DNA of 64,000 nt from Veillonella sp. CHU740 (lineage in GTDB: Bacteria; Bacillota; Negativicutes; Veillonellales; Veillonellaceae), in assembly GCF_003992055.1 (NCBI RefSeq), contig NZ_RQVD01000012.1, forward strand, positions 1 to 64,000, written 5' to 3'. The translations under genes were made by a program, and so were the position numbers. Below, piece by piece: positions 29,078 to 39,600 of the stretch; position 1 is the stretch's first letter, and each line of letters starts with the position of its first letter. A model generated the notes under the pieces. That model was not told where the DNA came from and ran no database searches. It was given only the letters and a program-made list of their open reading frames with translations.

Positions 29078-32000
29078 TTAACCTCCATTTGATAAATAAA
29101 TTTCATCCTTAAATTCTCCTATTTCGTATTTTACATTAAATCCGGTAGGTCTTTTATTAGCCTCTGCATAATCAAGAGTTATATTAATATTTACAGCTTT
29201 ACCATCTTTCAAAGCATTCTCCCATAGTTTCTCTACATCTCTATATTCAATAGTATTAACAATCTTATCCATAGCAACTAGATTATCTAATTCTCCTGAT
29301 CCACCAAAGATTCGAGCTATCAGATGTCCACCATGGTCGCCCCGTAATCGGTCTTCATAACCTGCTTTTAATTGATCTCGGTTATTTCTCTTACCAGCTT
29401 CTAAGCGTAAGTCTCCTTGGGCAACCTTTATACGGCCTAATTCATCAGTTTGATAATAATATCCTTTACTCTCATATATAATATTTTCCTTTAATTGTCT
29501 AGTTCCCACTCCTGGTTTATATTGCTCACCATTCCGATAAATATCAGGACTATCAGCTAAGTTTGTTGTATTAGTAGTAGGACTTGCCGTTTCAGTAGTA
29601 GTTTTTTTAGGAGATTCTTTTTCGTTAATTTTTATCTTTTTAGTAGCCGCTGTTTCCTTGGCTATCACATCAGCTTCTTTTCCAGTTGCTTCTACTTTAT
29701 TTTCAATAGCATTTATTTTATTTACATTAATAAGAGCTTTTTCTTCATCAACAATTTTCCCCATAGCAACAGCGGTTTCAAATGCTTTTTCGAACTTAAC
29801 GCGCTGAGGTGTATATTCCATTATCTTATGTACTTGATTCAAAAACTTAACCTTAGATAGTTTTATCTTATCTGGGCTAAATATAATACTTGCTACTATT
29901 TCTGTTGCTTGCCCTAACAAGACTCCTTTTCTCTTATGATCATTCCCCCATGCAATATCATATATTTCATTAGTTATCTTATATAATTGCTCAGTGTACT
30001 TTTGCATATTAGAAAAATGCCTTAGCTCTTTTATTAACTGCTGTATATCATTTACAACGCCAATCGGATTAAAGATTAATTCTTCTAAAAACTCAATTTG
30101 CCCTTTAATATCACTTTTTAAAGCATCACCAAATCCCTCACTGAAACCTCCTAAAAACTCTCTTACAGGCTTATATCTAATAATATCACCTAAAGGTACA
30201 CTTTTTTCATCGGTTGGATATAGATTCAATTCATTTTTTAATATAGCATCATCCCCTGTATAAATAATATTCTTTTTATTATTTGCACCAATATACTGGG
30301 TTTTAAAATCCCCATATATTGGGACTAGTCTTTTTTCAACTTTATTAATTAAGTAATCTTGTCCGAGACCATTTTTGTCGGCTACCCATACGACATATCG
30401 ATCTGGTAAATCTTCAATCCAGAGTTCTTCCTCTTTCCCATCTTTTAATATACTAAATTTTATATCCTTAATATCTTTAAGGTCTATAGGTTCCTTATTA
30501 GCTACTTTAGTTTGTAATGCCTCTGTCAACTGTACTGTGACTTCCCCATTAAACCATCTACGAGGTCCATAACGATTCCATTTCGTTCCATCTTGTGCAA
30601 TACTAGCACCTTCTAATCCATGTCCACCCAATAACTTATCTACAGTATAGCCAAGACTAGCAGATAACATTTGAGCTCTTGCTGGATGATCCTTTGCTAA
30701 TTTACTTATGGATTGTATCAATGCTTCATTGAGGCCACCAGATATGGCACCAGTTGTAGGATTTCCTTTTACGATAGCTGACGTAATAGCACCAGATAGA
30801 GCATGCAATGCGACCTTTTCAGATGAACCATCTTCATAGATTCGTTGTCCTTTTGCATCTCTCATTTCACCAAATCTATGAATTGCTTCATTCATATACT
30901 TACTGAATAGCTTAGCTGTTTCTTGTCGTTCTGCAATACCTTGCTTATCAAAAATAGTGGCTAATGTATGTAGTGAATCTTCTGTATCTCTACGGATAGT
31001 ATTGAGATTTACCTCAGGCTCTTCTACTGTTAGCACTCCTTTAGCGATTGCTGAATAGGTTGTGCTATTGGCTCTTCCCTGTTCCCCAGGCATAAGCGTA
31101 GGTACTAATCCAAGTTCGTTATATTGCTTACTACCTTTCCCAATCGATGGATCCGCCAAATACGACAATCCTTTAGACCCATAGGTATACTTCGCCCTAT
31201 TCTCCATATCCTTCATAACTAACTGTTTTGTTTTCAGTGTATTTGTATCTGTTTGACTAGCTAGTAAGGCTCCTTCTAATGTAGTCCTATTGCCTACGGA
31301 TAAGTTGAATCCTGTACTTCCTGCATAAAGTCCAGATTGGTGAATTACAGAAGTATATTTACTATCTATATCCGTCCGTTGTGCAGAACTTTGTAATGAT
31401 TTAAATGTTCCTTTCTTAGATAGGCTAAGTCCCATACCACTTGATGTAGTATGGTCTGTATAGTCATGTGTGTCTTGTACAGAGTGAATCTCTAAATTTC
31501 CGCCAATATTTGCTTGAATATCCTCACCCTTAAGTACACCATCTTTAATGTGTACATCCTGTTTTGTAGTCACTCCAAGGGTATTCGTTGCTATTATCTT
31601 CGTAGGATTATGGACTATGTCTGTGCCTGCAATATTGCCTTTACTGCCACTGGCATTGACAGATATGTCCGAGAATCGATGTTGTAAGAGATCGTAGGAA
31701 ATACCTAGGCCCGCTTGTTTCTGTTTCATACTCTGGGTCATCTTAGAAGTTGTTTCTTTGCCCTTCACATAGATACTGTTCGCAGAATCTAAGGTAATAT
31801 CCTTACCTTGTACATCACTTCCTTCTATGCGAAGATCATCCTTCTTAGTAGTAACACGAATATGTCCATCGGACACAACTGTCGATCCTTTTGCTATCTT
31901 TGTATCTACGTTTGTAGAAGCTTCGCTTCTTTCTGTGCCTAAAGATAGATTGAGGTGTAAACTCTTAGCTTGGTCTTTCCATTTAGACTTGTTAAAGGAT

Positions 32001-32485
32001 GTCTTGACATCGTCATAGGTTTTATAGGCTAATAAGGCTTGCAATCGTTCATCTTTTACAGTGTGTGCTCGTGTGAGTGTACCTAGTGCATTGTTTGCAG
32101 TATCTACTAAGCGATTCGACAAAGACAGCGTAAGCCCCGTTTTAGAAAATGTATGTGTTTCTCCTGTATGGGATGTGGTATAACCATTACGGATTGTCAC
32201 ACCAGAACCTTGGAGCTGTATATCCCCTTTAGATGTTACATCACTGGCTTCTACTTGTGCTGTGCCTGTAGCACCTAGGGCGACAGAACCAAAGCGACTA
32301 CCTATGACGCTGCCTTTGGCTACACTGCTCTTAGAATCGTAAATATCTGTTTGTTTTTGTGTACCAATGGTAAAGCTAAGACCGCCATTACCAAAGATAC
32401 CAGATTTACGTACTTCCTCACGATGGGTAGCTATAGATTCTTCAGGACTTGAATTGAAGTTTCTTTTCCCTGATTTATAACGTTT
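29078..32485 (-). pseudogene. Orphan CdiA C-terminal toxin module (no start, nuclease tip)
   Basis: An open frame with no ATG, GTG or TTG from 32485 down to a GTG at 32200, no Shine-Dalgarno and no signal or TPS domain, so it is not a complete gene. Its upstream part matches cdiA residues about 1488-1907 almost base for base (31186-32443). After that it is unique: a helical pre-toxin region, a Lys/Thr/Glu-rich hinge, and a C-terminal nuclease-like domain with DHGGHLIARIFGGSGELDN (955-973, counted from the GTG) and KRPTGFNV, resembling Endonuclea_NS_2 DNases. It is best read as a silent toxin cassette that could be activated by recombination into cdiA. Confidence 0.8.
31186..32443 (-). repeat. 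1258-bp direct repeat, orphan-module copy
   Basis: Aligns end to end without net gaps with 35638-36895 inside cdiA. Differences are scattered single bases. Outside these limits the sequences are unrelated. It gives an in-frame crossover site between cdiA and the orphan toxin. Confidence 0.93.
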
Positions 32486-32539
32486 TCATTTAATTATACA
32501 GTAACAAAAATAGTAAAATTAGTATCTTTTAATCAATAT

Positions 32540-33682
32540 CTATCCTTTAGACTTGATTATTGTGTCAACACAAGAATATTCACTGCGTTGGAGACCAAAC
32601 AGCAATTCCCCTAGCTCTATCTCTTTTTTCCTTTCTTCTCCAACTACGTCTATATATACCTTATAATTTATTTCTTGTTGTCTATCATATCCTAGACGGT
32701 CCAATATATCTATAGCTTCATAATACAACTTTGTAGTGAAATCAAATAACACCTCTGCATCGTCGCCAAAAACATTCCTTTTGATAGTTATTATATTAAA
32801 CTCATTGTCCTTAACAGTTATTGTTTGTTGTACCTGTATATAAAACGTTTTTATATACAACGATACATATATATATGTTGCTGAAACTACTTGAATATCT
32901 CCTTCATTAGTGCAATAAGTACCTATATGCCATACATGACTTTGTTCTTTATCTGGTAGCCTACCCCCTCCATATTCTTTACATAAGGAATCTAATTCTT
33001 CAATTGCTTGAGAATGCATACATCTAGAAATATATTCATCCACAACATACTCCTCATCTATAAATTTACTGTGATTCACTAAATGTATGATTTCTTCTGC
33101 AATATTAGTTAAAGATTGATCAATATCCTTTGCAATTTTACCGTTAGAATCAACAAGTTCTTCGCCATAACACAATATATATCCTAAATAGTGTTGGCCT
33201 CCTAAAAATTCCTCACCTGACCTTGATTCATCCATGGGAACTAAAGGAATCCTTTCGTGTATATCAACAGTAGAAATGTTACTATAACCATTTAAATTCA
33301 ATAATTCTTCAATATATTGTCTTTCCTTTAAATAATCATAAAAAACATCTTTTATAGTTATTGCATATAAACTAAGGCTATTGAAAAGTATGCCATACTT
33401 TTCACGATTACTTAAAATCGCTTCATATTCATAATAAATTTCATAACATGGGGACTTAGGATAAACCTTAACCTTCATAGTTGTCACAAATGTATCACAA
33501 TCATTAAGAGTTAATTTTTGACGCCCATATTGTATAAGTAGTTCTGGACCAAAACTATTTACTATATGATTTTTTAGTTTACAGTCTGAATACAAAAAAT
33601 CAAACGACTTGTAACTTTCTACTTGATTCATTATTTCTTTCTTACTTATAATGCATTGATTAAAGGAATCTTTATTTTTCAT
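32540..33682 (-). CDS. Putative immunity protein of the CdiA toxin (CdiI position)
   Basis: A 380-residue soluble protein starting 9 nt after the cdiA stop, the usual cdiI place. No family is recognised. Residues about 60-110 (KVKVYPKSPCYEIYYEYEAIL) and about 245-345 look like two mixed alpha/beta units, and many aromatic and acidic residues are present, as in immunity proteins. It is far larger than the 84-residue colicin E3 immunity protein, so if the toxin is E3-like, the inhibitor is of a different type. Function is inferred from position alone. Confidence 0.6.
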   Translation of the reverse strand: MKNKDSFNQCIISKKEIMNQVESYKSFDFLYSDCKLKNHIVNSFGPELLIQYGRQKLTLNDCDTFVTTMKVKVYPKSPCYEIYYEYEAILSNREKYGILFNSLSLYAITIKDVFYDYLKERQYIEELLNLNGYSNISTVDIHERIPLVPMDESRSGEEFLGGQHYLGYILCYGEELVDSNGKIAKDIDQSLTNIAEEIIHLVNHSKFIDEEYVVDEYISRCMHSQAIEELDSLCKEYGGGRLPDKEQSHVWHIGTYCTNEGDIQVVSATYIYVSLYIKTFYIQVQQTITVKDNEFNIITIKRNVFGDDAEVLFDFTTKLYYEAIDILDRLGYDRQQEINYKVYIDVVGEERKKEIELGELLFGLQRSEYSCVDTIIKSKG

Positions 33683-33691
33683 TATAATACC

Positions 33692-36600
33692 TCATCGAAT
33701 TCTTAAAACCCGATTTTTCTTTTGTTTATTTTGTGGAATTAAATCGATATTTACCTCATCAATATGTTTCATATTTCTATCAAACTTTTCAAATCTGCCG
33801 TGCATTGTATCTATTGTATAATAAAATCCATTATTATCTTTATATACTATTCTACCATCTAATGACCTTCCTACTTTTTCCCATCCATAATCTGAAGCAA
33901 TTCCTTTTAACTTAGTAAATACTGTTCCTATTCTTTCTTCTACTGGCATTTTAGAAATCGCTTTTTCAAACTCTTGAGCTCTTGAATCACTAGGTTGTAA
34001 TGACTCTATTCCATCATTTTTACTATTCGTACTCCGTTTTATAAATAATGTATTAAGATTATGATTTATCTCTCCAGAAAATTTCTTTAATGAAAGTAAA
34101 CCGTGTGTAGTAGAAATAATACCTTCACCACTATATCCTAATGCTGCTTGTCCATAATTTAAATTACTAATAGATCCTACATGTGATTTATAAAAACCAC
34201 TAGCTACTTCAAATCCACCTTGTGCTCCCCCAACTATATTTCCTATAACTTTACCAGCTAAGTATTCTGTACTATTCGATGAAATAGGATTAATTTCAAG
34301 AACATTTTTAGCTACAGAATGACCTACTCCATAGCCTACAACATCATCATATCCTTTTACTGACCCTGCAAGAATTTCTATTGTTTTGGCTAAAATAGGA
34401 CTTGAAGCTTGACGATTAGCAGCAAAAGCTCTTCCATTATAAGTAACATAGTTGACCGTTTCTCCATCCCACTCTGTTCTTTGAACATTCCATCCATGAT
34501 CAGCCAAAAAATCTCCAAATTGATCATAAGTATAGTCAGCGTTTCTATTAGTAAATAAAAACTCTCCATTAATATAGACGTAATTATTACCATCATATGA
34601 TGTTACTACTCGACTTCTTCTATCAGCATAAATATCGCCATCATTTAAATATGAATTTTTTGACGAGTATAGAATACCGGCTTCGATGTCCCTTCTAACA
34701 TCATTAGAAAACTGCACACTTTCTAGGCTACGCTCAGTCATTTTCGCTAATGTATAATTGAGACCTTTTTTAAAGTATTCAGGATTTGTCCATGTATATA
34801 TACTATCAGCTACAGAACCATCTATTATTTCATCTTTTTCATCTTCTGTACCAATACCATGTTGTACCCTATAATTACTAATAGCAAAATACATTCCAAT
34901 TATTTCAGCACGTCTTTTCTCACTCTCTGCTTCCATAAGTTGTCTCAAAAATGCTTGTTGCTCTTCATGTGTTAACCAGTTAAATTTATCTGCATAAGTT
35001 TTTAACGAGTAATAAGGATTATTCGACTTTTCTGCTATAAAATTTGATATAGAATAAAGCCCCTTTGATACATTTGATGGAAGTTTTTTACTATACTCAT
35101 TTATAGAGCCATAAAATCCTCCTTGAAGCATATTATATCCGCCCAATGAGCTGAGAAATCCACTCGCTATACCATGAGCAATAACCTTATATAAGCCTCC
35201 ATCTCCCCATTTATGATAATTACGTTCCAGCTTATTTACTAATGATTTATTTCCACTCTTTTCAGCCTCTACCTTTTTTGACAACAAGGATTTTTGTTTT
35301 TTATAAGCAATATCACCAATTAAGGTAAAGATTTTACTTGATAAATTTCCTATATATTCAGACTTTTCTATAGCTTTGTTCTTTATAAAAATCTGAGGTA
35401 GTGGATATATATTATCCTCTATGTTGCTATCTTCATTTTTTAAGGATACATTGATCCCATCTGTTACAATACTACCTTTTGCGATAAATGTTTTTGTTCT
35501 ATTGGAAATGCTATCACTTATAGGTAGCAAGTGAATATCATTATATTGAAAATCTATTTTATTATTGGCTTTATTACCTATATTAATTCTATTAGATCTA
35601 TTACTTATCTTACCAAAATAAGTATGCCCTGTTACACTATACTTCGCCCTATTCTCCATATCCTTCATAACTAACTGTTTTGTTTTCAGTGTGTTCATAT
35701 CTGTACGACTAGCTAAGAGAGCTCCTTCTAATGTGGTCGTATTGCCTACGGATATGTTGAATCCTGTATGTCCTGCATAGAGTCCAGACTGGTGGATTAC
35801 AGAGGTGTATTTGCTATCTATATCAGTCCGTTGCAAGGAACTTTGTAACGAGTTAAATGCCCTCTTCTTAGATAGGCTAAGTCCCATACCACTTGATGTA
35901 GTATGGTCTGTATAGTCATGTGTGTCTTGTACAGAGTGAATCTCTAAATTTCCGCCAATATTTGCTTGAATATCCTCACCCTTAAGTACACCATCTTTAA
36001 TGTGTACATCCTGTTTTGTAGTCACTCCAAGGGTATTCGTTGCTATTATCTTCGTAGGATTATGGACTATGTCTGTGCCTGCAATATTCCCTTTACTGCC
36101 ACTGACATTGACAGATATATCAGAGAATCGATGTTGTAAGAGATCGTAGGAAACACCTAGGGATGCTTGTTTCTGTTTCATACTCTGGGTCATCTTAGAA
36201 GTTGTTTCTTTGCCCTTCACATAGATACTGTTCGCAGAATCTAAGGTAATGTCCTTACCTTGTACATCGCTTCCTTCTATACGAAGATCATTCTCCTTAG
36301 TAGCAATACGAATATGCCCATCTGACACAACTGTCGACCCTTTTGCTGTCTTTGTATCTACGTTTGTAGAAGCTTCGCTTCTTTCTGTCCCTAAGGATAT
36401 ATTGAGATGTAAGCTCTTAACTTGGTCTTTCCATTTAGACTTGTTAAAGGATGTCTTGGCATCGTCATAGGTTTTGTAGGCTAATAGAGCTTTCAATCGC
36501 TCGTCTTTTACAGTGCGTGCTCGTGTGAGTGTACCTAGTGCATTGTTTGTAGTATCTACTAAGCGATTCGACAAAGACAGCGTAAGCCCCGTTTTAGAAA

Positions 36601-39600
36601 ATGTATGTGTTTCTCCTGTATGGGATGTGGTATAGCCATTACGGATTGTCACACCAGATCCTTGGAGCTGTATATCTCCTTTAGATGTTACATCACTAGC
36701 CTCTACTTGTGCCGTCCCTGTAGCACCCAAGCTAACCGAACCAAAGCGACTACCAATGATGCTGCCTTTGGCTACACTGCTCTTAGAATCGTAAACATCT
36801 GTTTGTTTTTGTGTACCAATGGTAAAGCTAAGACCGCCATTACCAAAGATACCAGATTTACGTACTTCCTCACGATGGGTAGCTGTAGATTCTTCTTGTG
36901 CTGATGTAATCGTTAAATTGCCCTCACTCTTAACCGTAACATCTGCATCCCCTACTATATGGCTAGCTCGGACTTGTACGTCTTGCTTACCATCTACCTT
37001 GACAGTATGACTTGAAATAGTAGAACCTACGACTGTATCTGTACGTCTATGGTCATAGGTATCCAGTGTGGTAGATGACAAGAAACCTCTATCTTTTTGA
37101 TGTACCTCAGATAATGTTTCATGGCTCTCAGTACCATGTGCAATAGATACTCGACCTGCTTGTACGTCTACAAGACCCGTTTTACTATGTATGGTACTTG
37201 CATTCACGGATATATTATTATCCATACGCACCTTAACACCAGTCTCACCTTCAATAGTAGCTCCTAGATTCTGTTCTTCTATGACCATCTTACGGTTGAA
37301 ATAGTCACTACCTCTAGCACCAACAGCTACATCTGATAAAGTTCTGTCTGTTACATTCGTAAGGGCTAAAGAGCTCCCTGTAAGGTCCACTGTATATCCT
37401 ATGATACGGGAGCCTTGTAATGTAATCTCTCCCCCTTGCACTTGCACCGCATGTCCTTGTACGGTACTGCCTAGATACTTAGTAGAATCTAAGGTCACAC
37501 CACTAGCTTTACTTTGATTTTGTAACGCAAGGGCAGAGAGTTGTATATCTTTGCCTACTAGACTCACCGTACTACCACCTTGTACATTAGACCCTACAGA
37601 GCGTATGGTATCCCCTTGGATATGGATACCACCGTCACTAGTGATACTAGCATTTCCATGCCCTGTATCTTGTTGATGTCCAAATGAACTACTAGTCGTT
37701 ACTTGCGTTTCATTACGGATGTCCTTTCCTTCTATATGAACACGGTCTTTACCATGTATACGTCCAGAAGTATTTTGTAACATATCTGTTCGTATAGACA
37801 CCAGATTCCCATCGATAGCCCCACTGAGATTTTGAACATTTCTACCTACAATGGACAGAGAACCCTTTGCTTGTATGCTACCAGTATTATCTAGTTTTTG
37901 GCTTATCACCTGCACATCTTTACCTAAGACTATACTACCATCTTTGCGCAAATCTCCAGGTTGTAAGATGCTGTTAGGTATCCCTGAAAGTAGGGACGGA
38001 TCATGGGTTGTATACTTCGTAAGGCTATGACTGCCTTGACGGAGTTCTTCTTTTGCTATTTCTTGATCTTCATATCCATTGCGTAATCGAGTATACACTC
38101 GTTCTGGGTCTGCTTGTAATCTAGTGACCATATAATCACTAGATAAAAATTGCTTTTTATCTGTATATAACGGATTTTCTTCTACCTTAGAGACGGCAAG
38201 GGGATCTGTCGTCATATAAAGTTGTTTTGACGGTTCCAACACTGGAGTCACTAATTTGGAAACATCTGTAGGTACAATCGCAGTTTCAACCTTTTTATCT
38301 CGTAAGGCATAGGCAGTTCCATCTGCCTCAAGGGTTGTATTTGCAAATGCCTTCGAGTGGATACTTGTAGTTCCATGACTACCTAGCACAGCAATGCGTT
38401 CACTAGATGGACTACTTTCAGCATCAAAGATTTCGTGATGTTCATAGGGAATATCTGTATGTCCATAGACCCATCTAGATCCTATATTGATACCTAGAAA
38501 TCTTCTAGTCTTTTTATATTTCCAATAGTGTCTATCTCTACCTATATCATCATGGTGAATCGTCCCTTGATAGCCCGTATTCATAATGGAATCTGCCGTA
38601 ACCTGTAAACCGTTCTTAGCCATAATCTGGCTGTATGTATTTTGAACATTTTGTCCTGTAATATGAATTGTACCATCGCTCAGTATTCTAGATGTAGCAG
38701 TTTCCTCTTCTATGGTTCCTGTATGAATCGTTCTATGATATCGTCTATCTGCCTCATAATAGTTAGGCTGGTCTAGATGTGGTATTCCCTCGTACTTATC
38801 TTCTTCTGAAACAGTCCATCCAGTCTTAAACACATCCTTATGATTCCGTACCTTAGGAGCTGTAATAGTAAGATCACCTTTGACAATGACATCAGAGGAC
38901 CTATTTTCAAAACTCTCTCTTCCCAGCACATAAGCATTGCCTTTTACATACATATCTGAACCAAAGTAAGATCCCTTGCCATTTATGTTCCGAATGTGAC
39001 GACCTTGCACACGCAAATTACCTAGCACATGCCACAATCCACTGGTGTTCGTCACATCCTCTTTCATATCTATCTCTGCATCATTTTTTGCAAAGAGGAT
39101 GCCTTTCGTATTGGCAAAAGTATTTCCTTGTATCTGCAAGGTATCCTTCGCAATGATAGCACCCATATTTATACTTTCTACATTGCCTACGCCTAAGTGC
39201 ATCACACCATGACTGACCACATGGGACGCATCGTTCTGTAAGGTATCTCCCGTGATATGCATACTATTACCAGCTTCTAATACAGAGGAGTTGCTATTAC
39301 GAATATAATTCGCTGAGATATGTACATTCTGATTTGCCTTCGTAATGCTCCTATCTTGTACAAGCTCATTTCCAGCAAATTGGAGAGAATCTTTACTTTC
39401 TACAAACCCTGCATTGTGCATTGTTTTGGCAGATATATGCATAGTATGTGCCGCTATATTCCCTGTATTCTCCAAAGAATCTGTGTCAATACGAAGATGA
39501 CGGCCCCATAGTTCACTGCGGCGGTTACGTAGATGGTCACTGATGAAAGTACTATCTATCTGTTGTCCACCATAGCCTTTGCCTACGATGTCTATATAAG

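Noticed and set aside
31186-36895. Insertion sequence or transposon as the cause of the 1258-bp repeat
   Set aside because: The repeat is purely coding for CdiA beta-helix, with no terminal inverted repeats, target-site duplication or transposase.
36249-37010. Plus-strand frames opposite cdiA
   Set aside because: They mirror the repeat-rich cdiA coding sequence and occur equally in the orphan copy; nothing supports translation.
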